Positions 35,414 through 44,864 of a stretch of DNA of 64,000 bases are shown here, in pieces. The notes beneath the pieces are model-generated. The model was not told where the DNA came from. It searched no databases and was given only the letters and a program-made list of their open reading frames with translations. Every line of letters begins with the position of its first letter. Position 1 is the stretch's first letter. The position numbers were made by a program, and so were the translations under genes. The DNA is from Aurantibacter crassamenti (GTDB lineage: Bacteria; Bacteroidota; Bacteroidia; Flavobacteriales; Flavobacteriaceae), in NCBI RefSeq assembly GCF_016811105.1, contig NZ_JAFBGM010000001.1, positions 2,298,126 to 2,362,125 of the forward strand, read 5' to 3'.

Positions 35414-35505
35414 GTAAATACTACTTTACACCTTCCATTTGAAGTAGTTAAACAAAAAGAATATTTCTATTTACAGGTATACCATAAATATTTCTTTATT
35501 TTTAG

Positions 35506-35691
35506 TTCAGCAGTAAATTCACGAGAAACAACTGCTGTAAGTACTCAATTCTACTTCCCCAAAGAATTGACGAAATTAAAACAGAAACATCAAGAAAAGC
35601 TCTAGAGACTTTTCGTAATAAAAAAACAAAAGAGAATTCTACCGAGTCTAAACAGTATCAAAGGCAAATAGATTCCTTATTAAATCAATAA
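35506..35691 (+). pseudogene. Possible coding remnant
   Basis: A stop-bounded frame without an ATG in the 300-bp gap before the VCBS gene. Its last ~40 codons read like a helical protein tail (EIKTETSRKALETFRNKK, then QRQIDSLLNQ). It may be a gene relic or chance. Nothing else was seen in this gap. Confidence 0.2.
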
Positions 35692-35713
35692 GAAGTTAAA
35701 TATTTAAAAGAAT

Positions 35714-36883
35714 ATGAAATTATATAATACTAGTAATCACCGACTCTTTTTTATTTTTCTGTTGTGTTTTAGTTTGTCAATTTCTTATGCACAATTGGAA
35801 ACCTCAAAAGATTTCAAAAAGACAGTTATCAGTAGAGATTTTATTTCAGAGGGCGTTGCAACAGCTGATTTGAATAAAGATGGTGCTATAGATATTATTG
35901 CCGGTTATTATTGGTTTGAGGCACCAACATGGCAGCGTCATGAAATGGCTCCGTCGCGTACTTTTAATCCCCGCGAAGAATATTGTGAATCTTTTTTAAA
36001 CCATGCGATGGACGTTAATTTAGACGGTTGGGATGATGTTATCATAATTGACTACCCCGGCAAGCCCGCTTTTTGGTTTGAAAATCCACAAAATAAATCA
36101 GGTGTTTGGCAAAAACATATTATTGCAAATGGAATGGGGATTGCAAATGAATCACCAGGCTTTATTGATATAGACGGTGATGGTCGTTTAGATATTTTAT
36201 GTGGTGATGTTGATAAAAATCAAATAGTTTGGTTGCAAGCGCCGTTAAGCGCCGGAGAAACGGAATGGAAACGTTTTCCGCTAAGTGCTGAAAATGTTCC
36301 AGCTACTAAAAAGTTTTCACATGGAATTGGATACGGTGACATTAATGATGATGGTATAGAAGATGTAGTTGTTGCAGAAGGTTGGTTTGAAGGAACAACG
36401 GATTTAGAATCAGGAAATTGGAAATTTCATGCGACCGAAATAAGTGAACCCTGTTCTCATATGCAGGTTTTAGATGTAAACGGTGATGGTCTTAATGATG
36501 TTGTGAGTGCTTCGGCGCACAAACTTGGTGTTTGGTGGCATGAAAAGCAAGGGGATGAATTTGTCACCCATTTAATGAGCACAACTACAGCACAAACACA
36601 TTCTTCGATTATGGTAGACCTCAATGGCGATGGTACTGAAGATTTTTTAACTGGTAAACGATATTTAGCACATAACGGCAATGATGCCGGTGATGCTGAT
36701 GCACCGCTTTTATTTTGGATAGAATTTACACCTAATATAAAACCTTATTTTAAAGAGCATTTTATAGATTCCGATTCGGGAGCGGGATTGAACATTGCAA
36801 TTGAAGATATGAACCATGATCAAAAACCAGACATAATTATAGCTAATAAAAACGGAGTGTTTTTATTGGAGAACAACCTTTAA
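35714..36883 (+). CDS. Secreted VCBS/FG-GAP repeat protein
   Basis: 389 residues with a signal peptide ending SISYAQ. The mature protein is a series of blades, each with a calcium-binding DxDxDG-type loop: DLNKDGAID, DVNLDGWDD, DIDGDGRLD, DINDDGIED, DVNGDGLND, DLNGDGTED and a degenerate DMNHDQKPD. Seven copies fit a seven-bladed propeller. No T9SS tail is visible. It is followed 60 bp later by a secreted esterase-cupin protein, so the two may act together outside the cell (inference). Confidence 0.9.
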   Translation: MKLYNTSNHRLFFIFLLCFSLSISYAQLETSKDFKKTVISRDFISEGVATADLNKDGAIDIIAGYYWFEAPTWQRHEMAPSRTFNPREEYCESFLNHAMDVNLDGWDDVIIIDYPGKPAFWFENPQNKSGVWQKHIIANGMGIANESPGFIDIDGDGRLDILCGDVDKNQIVWLQAPLSAGETEWKRFPLSAENVPATKKFSHGIGYGDINDDGIEDVVVAEGWFEGTTDLESGNWKFHATEISEPCSHMQVLDVNGDGLNDVVSASAHKLGVWWHEKQGDEFVTHLMSTTTAQTHSSIMVDLNGDGTEDFLTGKRYLAHNGNDAGDADAPLLFWIEFTPNIKPYFKEHFIDSDSGAGLNIAIEDMNHDQKPDIIIANKNGVFLLENNL

Positions 36884-36943
36884 TAATATTATTTTTTATA
36901 AAAATAACCACGAACACACTAAACCAGCTAAATACTAAATACC

Positions 36944-38539
36944 ATGCAAGCAAGATTAGATAATAGTTTAAACTCACTCATTATACAACCGCTATATAGT
37001 TATGTCTTACTATTTGTATTATTTATTTCGGTAATGGGTTTTTCTCAAGAGGAATACAAACAAGGGCCACAATCTGATACTTACGAGAATATCCCGAAAG
37101 GAAAATTAACACAGCACACTTTTAAAAGCACGATATTTTCCAATACCATTCGTGATTATTATGTGTATGTGCCCGAACAATATAATGCTAAAGACCCAGC
37201 AGCATTAATGGTTTTTCAAGATGGTCATACCTATGTGCAAGAAGACGGTCATTTTAGAGTGCCAACCGTATTTGATAATTTAATTGCCCAAGAAAAAATG
37301 CCTGTAACTATTGGACTGTTTATTAATCCAGGTCACTCATTGGATTCAGTTGCGGTAGAAAGTCCATGGAGATCTTCGAACCGAAGTTTTGAATATGATG
37401 ATGTTTCTGATACCTATGGTAGATTTCTATTGGAGGAAATGATTCCAGAACTTAAAAAGAATTATTCCATTTCAGACGACCCAAAAATGCGCGCGATTGG
37501 TGGCATATCATCAGGTGGTATTTGTGCATTTTCAGCTGCTTGGTTTTTTCCAGAACAGTTTCAAAAAGTATTGAGTCACATCGGTAGCTTTACTAATATT
37601 AGAGGAGGTCATAGTTATCCATCCATGATTCGCAAAACCGACAAAAAGGATATTAAGATCTTTTTGCAAGACGGTGATGGCGATTTAAATAATGAACATG
37701 GCAATTGGTGGTTGGCGAACCTTCAGATGGAATCGTCATTAAAATATATGGACTACAATTATAAATTTGAACCGGGTAAAGGAGCGCACAACGGAAATCA
37801 TGGAGGTGCAATTTTACCGCAATCTTTAACATGGTTATGGAATGATGTTGTTCCGCAAACTGTTGCAGAAGGATTATATGAATTTCCGAATTCAAATGCT
37901 GATACCGTTATATTAAAAGGAGAAACTAGTCATTATAGTAAAGCTGAATTAAAAACAGTAAACCTTACCAATGCTTCTCAAAAGATGACGATTAAAAATT
38001 CAAGTAATGAACAAATCTTTATTATAAAAGAAGGCGAGGTAGAAGTTTCAGTACAAGGAAAGAAAAAGACTATTGGCCCGAATAGCGTGTTTATTTTATT
38101 GCCACAAGATAAGATAACTTTAAGTGCAGTATCGCCCAATGCAATATTTTATACAATGGATTATGTGGCGAAAAACAAAGTAGATTTAAGACGTGGTAAA
38201 AAGGATGGTGGTTCACAAATTATCGATTTTGACGATTTAAAGTTTGAACCACATGATAAGGGCGGTCTTCGAAATTATTTTCGTCGATCTACCGCTATGT
38301 GTCCATATTATGAAATGCATGTTACCAGTTTAAATGCAGGAATTAAGAGTCATGAACCGCACACGCATTTTGCAACCGAGATTATATTAATGATTGATGG
38401 TGAAACTGAAATGGAAATTGGTAATCAGTTGTATTCTGGTAAAAAAGGGGACGTTTATTTTGTGCCTTCCAATGTGCCTCATGCAATAAGAACTACTGGT
38501 GATAAGCAAAGTATGTACTTTGCCTATCAGTGGCATTAA
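36944..38539 (+). CDS. Exported esterase (enterochelin-esterase-like) fused to cupin domains
   Basis: 531 residues. The N-terminal hydrophobic segment (about 17-35) is a signal or anchor. An alpha/beta hydrolase of the putative-esterase type spans about 55-310, with nucleophile motif GGISSGG near 188, an acidic residue in LQDGDGD and a His in KGAHNGNHGG. The remaining ~200 residues hold two cupin-like barrels; the second has HEPHTHFATEI and VPHAIRTTG metal motifs, while the first looks degenerate. I know no characterised enzyme with this layout; the substrate may be a sugar ester or lactone. Confidence 0.85.
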   Translation: MQARLDNSLNSLIIQPLYSYVLLFVLFISVMGFSQEEYKQGPQSDTYENIPKGKLTQHTFKSTIFSNTIRDYYVYVPEQYNAKDPAALMVFQDGHTYVQEDGHFRVPTVFDNLIAQEKMPVTIGLFINPGHSLDSVAVESPWRSSNRSFEYDDVSDTYGRFLLEEMIPELKKNYSISDDPKMRAIGGISSGGICAFSAAWFFPEQFQKVLSHIGSFTNIRGGHSYPSMIRKTDKKDIKIFLQDGDGDLNNEHGNWWLANLQMESSLKYMDYNYKFEPGKGAHNGNHGGAILPQSLTWLWNDVVPQTVAEGLYEFPNSNADTVILKGETSHYSKAELKTVNLTNASQKMTIKNSSNEQIFIIKEGEVEVSVQGKKKTIGPNSVFILLPQDKITLSAVSPNAIFYTMDYVAKNKVDLRRGKKDGGSQIIDFDDLKFEPHDKGGLRNYFRRSTAMCPYYEMHVTSLNAGIKSHEPHTHFATEIILMIDGETEMEIGNQLYSGKKGDVYFVPSNVPHAIRTTGDKQSMYFAYQWH

Positions 38540-38660
38540 AAGCAACTTTTATTTATCTCAGATTATGTCGAACACTTTATATAGTGTATTAATTCATTTT
38601 AAATATGAATGTTACGTTGTATGAATTTCGCTGGTACACATGAAATATACTAGTCAATAA

Positions 38661-38691
38661 TTTGAATACGCACTAAAGCTGATTAACTTTG
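38661..38691 (+). promoter_or_regulatory. Promoter for the ferritin gene
   Basis: TTTG, 19 nt, then TAACTTTG: a full match to the Bacteroidota consensus with ideal spacing, 17 nt before the ATG. Confidence 0.75.
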
Positions 38692-38708
38692 TAAAAAAAC
38701 AGATACCC

Positions 38709-39215
38709 ATGAATAAATCTATTGAGAAGTTATTAAATGATCAAGTGAAGTACGAAGCTGGAGCATCTATGCATTATTTAGCGATGGCTTCATGGGCTGA
38801 TGCAAATGGTTATAATGGAATTGCAGAATTTTTTTATAATCAATCTGAAGAAGAGCGCGTTCATATGATTAAGTTGGTGAAATTTATAAATGAACGTAGT
38901 GGTAAGGTAGTTGTGCCAGCGTTAGAGCAGCCAACACCAGAGTATAAGTCACTAAATGAGCTATTTGAAGTTTTTCTTAAAAGCGAAATGTTTGTAACCG
39001 AGCAAATCAATCATGTGATTTTCGAATGTTTAGATAAGAAAGATTACAACGTACATAACTTTATGCAATGGTATGTTACTGAGCAATTAGAAGAAGAAGC
39101 CGTTGCACGTACCTTATTAGATAAATTGAACATTATTGGTGATGATAAATCTGGTCATTATATGTTTGATAGAGATATCAATACAATTGTGAGTAGCGCT
39201 ACAGCTGCAGAATAA
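38709..39215 (+). CDS. Ferritin (bacterial FtnA type)
   Basis: 168-residue iron-storage protein that forms a 24-mer shell and oxidises Fe(II). The four-helix bundle carries ferroxidase ligands: the first Glu in LNDQVKYEAGASMHY, E/H in SEEERVHMIKL, and later Glu in FKSEMFVTEQ-type and YVTEQLEEEA segments. The length is standard. It has a full promoter and a strong terminator, so it is monocistronic. A Cys/Lys-rich small ORF follows about 100 bp later. Confidence 0.95.
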   Translation: MNKSIEKLLNDQVKYEAGASMHYLAMASWADANGYNGIAEFFYNQSEEERVHMIKLVKFINERSGKVVVPALEQPTPEYKSLNELFEVFLKSEMFVTEQINHVIFECLDKKDYNVHNFMQWYVTEQLEEEAVARTLLDKLNIIGDDKSGHYMFDRDINTIVSSATAAE

Positions 39216-39244
39216 TAGCATTTATAAGTTATTATGAAAATTTT

Positions 39245-39279
39245 AAAAAGATTCCGTTTTGTCGGAATCTTTTTTTTTG
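39245..39279 (+). terminator. Intrinsic terminator after ferritin
   Basis: AAAAAGATTCCG, 6-nt loop, CGGAATCTTTTT: a 12-bp stem running into a T tract, 30 nt past the stop codon. Confidence 0.9.
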
Positions 39280-39312
39280 TAGGTTTGTCATTATTTAGAT
39301 TTAATAAAAATA

Positions 39313-39453
39313 ATGAGTCCAGTAGTTCTAATGAGTCCTTGTGTAATGATATCCGCTGATTGCGGCGGTTGTTCGGGCGATAAAAAGAAGAAATGCTGTA
39401 AAAAGTATAAGAAAAAAGGTAAGACGAATTGTAGTCGTTGTCCGAAGATTTAA
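39313..39453 (+). CDS. Small Cys/Lys-rich protein, possible metal binder
   Basis: A 46-residue ATG frame. It contains seven cysteines (10, 17, 20, 28, 29, 40, 43), arranged as CGGC, CC and CSRC, and about a dozen lysines in the segment KKKKCCKKYKKKGK. Such composition does not arise by chance from AT-rich spacer DNA. It is metallothionein- or zinc-ribbon-like; I have a faint memory of similar Flavobacteriaceae proteins but can name no family. It starts 34 bp after the ferritin terminator. No clear promoter box was found; read-through from ferritin is possible. Confidence 0.65.
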   Translation: MSPVVLMSPCVMISADCGGCSGDKKKKCCKKYKKKGKTNCSRCPKI

Positions 39454-39465
39454 CTTTTTAGTACC

Positions 39466-39914
39466 TTATTCCCACCAATCATTTTGTTTTCTTATATATA
39501 CAATTTGACCTGTATGATATGCATTATGTGCGCACAAATTGGCAATTTCAGCACTCCATTTTTCTAGTTGTTCTTCAGACGCATGTTTAATCACTTGTAC
39601 CCAAGTAGTTTGAATGCTATCTAATATTTTGATTGCATTTAACCAGTCTTGATTCTTTAATATATTGAAAGTAATTTCATTATCATTTGTAAAATAGGGT
39701 AAAGAATCTTCTTTGAATGCTAATAATTGTCCTTGGTTCCAGAAAATTAAATGTGAACCTAATTCAGATATAGAATGGTTTGCCTTTTTGTCTTTCCAAT
39801 TAGCGCTTGAGCTGTAGTTAAATTTTCCACTGCTTTTTGAACAGGAACAAACCAACTTTGTTTGTTATGTGTATTTTCCAATTGTTCAATAAGTATAGAT
39901 TTTATTTGCGCCAT
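39466..39914 (-). pseudogene. DinB-like gene interrupted by a frameshift
   Basis: The 3' two-thirds encode DinB-type sequence (ELGSHLIFWN with a metal His, and NLCAHNAYHTGQIVYIRKQ with two more). The matching 5' part is in another frame, starting at ATG 39914 (MAQIKSILIEQLENTH, then AVENLTTAQA). The two frames meet at about 39800-39812, and the span of 449 nt is not a multiple of three. Joined, they give the ~150-residue size normal for DinB. It is either a true frameshift or a sequencing error. The 129-residue frame starting near 39855 has an N-terminus that is out-of-frame noise. Confidence 0.75.
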
Positions 39915-40381
39915 ATTATCTTGAGTGAAATAGAATGTTGGTACAATAAAAAAAGAGTAGAATGATTTTATTTTTCATGATTATAGAATTTGTAAATGCT
40001 CTTTTAGAGTTATTACAATTTGTACTGTTATTAAATTTACTTTATCATCAGTTTCAAACAATAATTTACCTTTATTTTAGAAGCATCGTGTAGGGTTTTT
40101 ACTTCTTTGGTAATCAAAGATTTGTTCATGTGTATTACAATAAAATATTAACAGCAAAATTTTTTAGTAAAAAAAAATAAAAAAAATAGAATTTATATTT
40201 ACTTGTTGTTATTTTTTTTAAAATACTGGTATTCAGATGTATGAAAAGTATTATTTCTTTCAATACTTCATTATGTTAATAAACATGTGGAAAACCAAGT
40301 TCATGTTAAGGAAAAGTGAAGGGAATAAAAATTGAACTTTACATCACGCTAAGTACACCATTAATAATCCGATTTATATCC
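39915..40381. other. AT-rich non-coding region upstream of nrdB
   Basis: About 465 bp, very AT-rich, with long A and T tracts near 40160-40220 and no convincing gene. The only structure noted is the inverted repeat AAGTATT/AATACTT (40246-40252/40262-40268). The nrdB promoter was not identified, and no clear NrdR-box pair was recognised. Confidence 0.5.
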
Positions 40382-41656
40382 ATGGAAATTACCCACCTTA
40401 TCAAAAGGGATTTTACAAAGAAATCCTTTCAGTTACACAAGATTACTGACGCCATTTTAAAAGCTATGACTGCTGTTGAACATGGTGGATTAGCTGATGC
40501 AACTCGTATTTCGAACAACGTTTATGCATCGCTTTTAGAAAGGAAAGGTTTGGATGAAAGCTATGTGCCAACTGTTGAAGAAGTACAAGATTTTGTTGAG
40601 AATAAACTGATGGAAGGCGGTTTTTTTGACGTTGCCAAAGGGTATATTTTGTACAGAAATGAGCAAGCGCAAAAACGTAAATCGAATATTTTTGAGAAGC
40701 GTATAAATTTAAAACCATACGAGTATCCTGAATTGTATGAATACGTTCCGGCAATACGTCATTCGTATTGGATTCATTCAGAATTTAATTTCACAAGTGA
40801 TATTCAAGATTTTAAAACACGTTTGAATGAGACCGAACGTAGTGCAATAAAAAACACAATGCTAGCTATTTCTCAAATAGAAGTAGCAGTAAAAAGTTTT
40901 TGGGGAGACATATATCATAAAATGCCAAAACCAGAAATTGGTTCAGTAGGTGCAACCTTTGCAGAAAGTGAAGTTCGCCATGCAGATGCTTATTCGCATT
41001 TACTTGAAATATTAGGCTTGAATGCAGAATTTAAAAAGCTGAAGAAGAAACCAGTTATTATGAAACGAGTGCAGTATTTAGAAACTGCATTAAAAAATGC
41101 TAAAAGCGAGGATAACAAAGAATACTCAGAATCAATTTTGTTGTTTTCAGTTTTTATTGAGCACGTTTCATTGTTTTCTCAGTTCTTAATAATTATGGCT
41201 TTTAACAAGCATAAGAATATGTTGAAAGGCATTTCAAATGTGGTAGAAGCCACATCAAAAGAAGAACAGATTCACGGTGATTTTGGTATTGATATTATCA
41301 AGATAATTAAAGATGAAAACCCAGAGTGGTTTGATGCAGAATATGAATCAACTATTCAGCAAATGTGCAAAGAGGCGTTTACAGCTGAGAGTTCAATTGT
41401 AGATTGGATTTTTGAAGATGGAGAGCTTGATTTCTTGCCAAAAGCTGTTGTAAATGAATTTATAAAAAACCGTTTCAATAGCTCACTTGAGAGTATTGGA
41501 ATTGAAAAAGTATTTGAAGTAGACGAAACCTTATTGGCTCAAACTGAATGGTTTGATGATGAAATTATTGGCACTAAACATGGCGATTTTTTCGTAAAAC
41601 GATCTATTAACTATAGCAAAAGAACACAAAGTATAACCAGCGACGATCTTTTTTAA
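40382..41656 (+). CDS. nrdB: Ribonucleotide reductase class I radical-generating subunit NrdB with N-terminal ATP-cone
   Basis: 424 residues. Residues about 1-92 are an ATP-cone (LIKRDFTKKSFQLHKITDAI, TVEEVQDFVENKLM, AKGYILYR), normally found on NrdA. The R2 ferritin-like core follows. Its metal ligands are E and H in SEVRH and EEQIH plus a central IEH; the Y122-equivalent tyrosine is in HADAYSHLL. This fusion matches NrdB of Leeuwenhoekiella blandensis, where dATP binding to the cone switches the enzyme off through NrdB oligomers and which uses a dimanganese cofactor. ATG 40382 starts the cone exactly; the 22 residues upstream are not conserved-looking. nrdA starts at the next base. Confidence 0.95.
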   Translation: MEITHLIKRDFTKKSFQLHKITDAILKAMTAVEHGGLADATRISNNVYASLLERKGLDESYVPTVEEVQDFVENKLMEGGFFDVAKGYILYRNEQAQKRKSNIFEKRINLKPYEYPELYEYVPAIRHSYWIHSEFNFTSDIQDFKTRLNETERSAIKNTMLAISQIEVAVKSFWGDIYHKMPKPEIGSVGATFAESEVRHADAYSHLLEILGLNAEFKKLKKKPVIMKRVQYLETALKNAKSEDNKEYSESILLFSVFIEHVSLFSQFLIIMAFNKHKNMLKGISNVVEATSKEEQIHGDFGIDIIKIIKDENPEWFDAEYESTIQQMCKEAFTAESSIVDWIFEDGELDFLPKAVVNEFIKNRFNSSLESIGIEKVFEVDETLLAQTEWFDDEIIGTKHGDFFVKRSINYSKRTQSITSDDLF

Positions 41657-43444
41657 ATGAACGAATTAAACACTACCCACGAAACACAAACAACTAAGAT
41701 ATCTGACAGCGATCAGCTAGTTAACGCTAGAAAAGAAACCCTTAAAAAGCATAAAGAAAATGCAGACTCAGGTTTTGAATGGTTAACCGAGCATAGCCGA
41801 AACTTTTTAAATTCAGGTTATTTAACTGACGGTGTGACTGCTGAGCAGCGTATTCGTGAAATAGCAGATAGAGCAGAACAGCTTTTAGAAATGCCTGGCT
41901 TTTCAGATAAGTTTTTTGGCTATATGTCAGATGGCTATTTTTCATTAGCATCACCAGTATGGTCAAACTTTGGTAAAGAAAGAGGTTTGCCAATTAGCTG
42001 CTTTGGATCACACATTGATGATGATATGGGTAATATTTTATACACCCAATCAGAAGTAGGAATGATGTCTAAAATGGGCGGAGGAACCTCTGGTTATTTT
42101 GGAAAGATAAGACATCGCGGTGCAGAGGTGAAAAACAATGGTCAAGCATCGGGGGCAGTACATATAATGCAACTTTTTGAATCAATGGTTGATGTTGTAA
42201 GCCAAGGTTCTGTACGCCGTGGTCGTTTTTCTCCGTACTTGCCAGTAGAGCATCCAGATATTTCTGAATTTTTAGAGATTGGTACAGAGGGTAATCCTAT
42301 TCAAGAATTAACGCATGGTGTAACCGTTACCAATGATTGGATGCAAACTATGATAGATGGCGACAGCGATAAACGTGCTATCTGGGCTAAAGTTTTGCAA
42401 CGTAGAGGTGAAATGGGCTATCCGTATATATTCTTTAAAGATAATGCCAATAATGGCGCAGCTGATGTTTACAGAGATAATCAACATACAGTTTATGCCA
42501 GTAACCTTTGTACTGAAATAATGCTGCCTTCAAATGATAATTGGTCTTTTGTTTGTGTGCTTTCCTCAGTGAACGTAATGCATTATGACAAATGGAAAGA
42601 CACCGATGCAGTAGAGACTATGGTCTATTTCTTAGACGCTGTAATAACTGAGTTTCTTGAGAAATTAGAAGTATACCGCGATTCAGATAGTCGTGAAGAC
42701 AAACAAACGTTCTTGTTTATGGAACGTGCGTATAATTTTGCAAAAGAAAACCGTGCTTTAGGTTTAGGTGTTTTAGGATGGCATTCATTATTGCAATCTA
42801 AAATGCAACCGTTTAACAGTAAAGAAGCTTATGATTTAAATAGTGAGATATTTAGAAATATCAAAACTAAATCGTACAAAGCTTCTGAAGAATTAGCAGT
42901 TAAATTTGGTGAGCCAGCTGTTTTAAAAGGATACGGAAGACGTAATGCTACGTTAAATGCAGTAGCGCCTACAACATCTTCAGCTTTTATTTTAGGTCAG
43001 GTATCACAGGGTATTGAGCCAATTTGGTCAAATATCTATGTGAAAGATATTGCTAAAATAAAGACAACAATTAAGAATCCGTTTTTGGTAGAATTGTTGG
43101 AAGAAAAAGGTCAGAATGTAACAGAGGTTTGGAGAAGTATTCGTGAACGTGATGGCTCTGTACAACATTTAGAATTTCTTTCTGAATTGGAGAAAGATGT
43201 TTTTAAAACATATTCAGAGATTGATCAGATGGATATCATTTATCAAGCGGCAAACCGTCAAAACCATATAGATCAAGGGCAATCAGTAAATATAATTGTT
43301 CACCCTGATATGCCGGTGAAAGAAATTAATAAAATTCATGTAACGGCTTGGAAGTTAGGCTTAAAATCACTTTACTATCAGCATAGTATGAATGCGGCGC
43401 AGAAGTTCAAACAAAAGAAAGATTGTGCTAGCTGTGAGGCGTAA
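41657..43444 (+). CDS. nrdA: Ribonucleotide reductase class I catalytic subunit NrdA, without ATP-cone
   Basis: 595-residue alpha subunit that reduces ribonucleoside diphosphates. All catalytic residues are visible: first active-site Cys in PISCFGSHI, the NLCTEIMLP block (Asn, Cys, Glu), second Cys in SFVCVLSS, the radical-transfer YYQHS tyrosines and the C-terminal redox pair CASC. It is shorter than E. coli NrdA (761) because it lacks the N-terminal ATP-cone, which is instead on NrdB. It starts directly after nrdB and ends at a strong terminator. Confidence 0.96.
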   Translation: MNELNTTHETQTTKISDSDQLVNARKETLKKHKENADSGFEWLTEHSRNFLNSGYLTDGVTAEQRIREIADRAEQLLEMPGFSDKFFGYMSDGYFSLASPVWSNFGKERGLPISCFGSHIDDDMGNILYTQSEVGMMSKMGGGTSGYFGKIRHRGAEVKNNGQASGAVHIMQLFESMVDVVSQGSVRRGRFSPYLPVEHPDISEFLEIGTEGNPIQELTHGVTVTNDWMQTMIDGDSDKRAIWAKVLQRRGEMGYPYIFFKDNANNGAADVYRDNQHTVYASNLCTEIMLPSNDNWSFVCVLSSVNVMHYDKWKDTDAVETMVYFLDAVITEFLEKLEVYRDSDSREDKQTFLFMERAYNFAKENRALGLGVLGWHSLLQSKMQPFNSKEAYDLNSEIFRNIKTKSYKASEELAVKFGEPAVLKGYGRRNATLNAVAPTTSSAFILGQVSQGIEPIWSNIYVKDIAKIKTTIKNPFLVELLEEKGQNVTEVWRSIRERDGSVQHLEFLSELEKDVFKTYSEIDQMDIIYQAANRQNHIDQGQSVNIIVHPDMPVKEINKIHVTAWKLGLKSLYYQHSMNAAQKFKQKKDCASCEA

Positions 43445-43468
43445 CTAAAATCAGAATAGTATTTCTAA

Positions 43469-43502
43469 AAATCACCTTCTATTAAGAAGGTGATTTTTTT
43501 GT
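43469..43502 (+). terminator. Intrinsic terminator after nrdA
   Basis: AAATCACCTTCT, loop ATTA, AGAAGGTGATTT: a perfect 12-bp stem followed by T residues, 24 nt past the stop. Confidence 0.92.
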
Positions 43503-43562
43503 TTCACACTTAAACTTATTTAGATTTATTAAAAATAATTTTCGTAAACACAATTTTGACCT

Positions 43563-43570
43563 TATTTTTG
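43563..43570 (+). promoter_or_regulatory. -7 promoter box for the porin gene
   Basis: TATTTTTG, 25 nt before the ATG. A TTTTC at about the right distance may serve as the -33 element. Confidence 0.55.
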
Positions 43571-43595
43571 CCGCCTAAATTAAATATTAAGTGCA

Positions 43596-44780
43596 ATGTC
43601 AAAAAAAATACAACTTCTAACTACTTTTTTCTGCCTTACAGTGTTTTTGGGTTTTACTCAAACACAAACAGATTCAATCACATTCATTCCGCAAACGCAA
43701 TTAAATGCGGCACAGCGAATTTTGTCAGGTAATTATGGTTCGGCTGTTACGGTTAGTGCTTATGCTGAAATGCTTTACAATCAACCGGAAGGTGATAACG
43801 GAGAGTTAGATGTGCAAAGAATGGTTTTACTATTTGGCTATAGATTTAATGATAAAACCCAATTTGTTACTGAAGTTGAATTAGAGCACGTTAATGAGGT
43901 TTTTATAGAACAGGCATTTGTTAATTACAATGTTGGAAATAATATAAGTTTACGTGGTGGATTAATGTTAGTGCCAATGGGCATTGTAAACGAGTTTCAC
44001 GAGCCTACTACATTTAATGGTACAGAAAGACCTGCAACAGACAATGTTATCGTTCCAACAACATGGCGTGAATTAGGTATTGGCGCGACAGGTAGGTTTA
44101 ATGAAATTTCTCTTGGTTATCAAGTTTATGTTTTTAATGGTTTTAAGTCTACTGAAGCAGATGGTGCTGGTGGTATCTCAGGATTTTTGAAAGGATCAAA
44201 TGGGTTACGTAGTGGACGACAAAAGGGTATACAATCAACAGTTAATAGTCCTACCTTTTCAACTAAATTAGATTACTATGGTATACCTGGTTTGCGTGTC
44301 GGACTTTCAGGATATTTTGGAAAAACCCAAGCAGCAGATGAAATTGAAGACATTGAAGGTGCTAATATTGGTATTAGTATGATTGGTTTAGATGCGCGGT
44401 ATGCGTATCAAAGATTTACAGCCAGAGGCCAATTTATACATGCATCTTTATCTGATACGGATAAGTACAATGCACTTACTGGTAAAGATTTGGGTAGTGC
44501 TCTTCAAGGTTATTATGTTGAAGCCGCTTACAATCTTTTACCACTAACAAAAAAGCAACGATTATTTGCTTTTACACGTTTTGAAAAATTCAATACTCAT
44601 GCAGATACTGATGGTGCTTTAATCGCAAATAAGGCCTATGAACGAACTGATGTTACAACAGGTTTGAATTATCATATAGCACCTGGGGTAGTGGTTAAAG
44701 CAGACTATCAATTTCGATCAAATGCTTCTGATGTTGACACCAAGGATATGTTGAATTTTGGAATTGGTGTTTGGTTTTAA
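43596..44780 (+). CDS. Outer-membrane porin-like beta-barrel protein
   Basis: 394 residues with a signal peptide ending GFTQ. The mature sequence alternates amphipathic strands and turns, ends in a C-terminal aromatic strand (NFGIGVWF), and has the segment LRGGLMLVPMGIVNEFHEP that is common in phosphate-selective-porin-like proteins. The transported solute is unknown. About 95 bp later come an FMN-binding protein and a small membrane protein in the same direction. Confidence 0.85.
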   Translation: MSKKIQLLTTFFCLTVFLGFTQTQTDSITFIPQTQLNAAQRILSGNYGSAVTVSAYAEMLYNQPEGDNGELDVQRMVLLFGYRFNDKTQFVTEVELEHVNEVFIEQAFVNYNVGNNISLRGGLMLVPMGIVNEFHEPTTFNGTERPATDNVIVPTTWRELGIGATGRFNEISLGYQVYVFNGFKSTEADGAGGISGFLKGSNGLRSGRQKGIQSTVNSPTFSTKLDYYGIPGLRVGLSGYFGKTQAADEIEDIEGANIGISMIGLDARYAYQRFTARGQFIHASLSDTDKYNALTGKDLGSALQGYYVEAAYNLLPLTKKQRLFAFTRFEKFNTHADTDGALIANKAYERTDVTTGLNYHIAPGVVVKADYQFRSNASDVDTKDMLNFGIGVWF

Positions 44781-44864
44781 GGCACGCGTATCCTAAATTT
44801 AGTAGAGTTGAACTAATTTTTATCAAAAAATCATTTTCTTTTATTAAGATTAATTCCAAATAAC

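Noticed and set aside
40316-40381. 22-residue N-terminal extension of NrdB
   Set aside because: The ATP-cone begins right after the ATG at 40382, and the added residues look like translated spacer.
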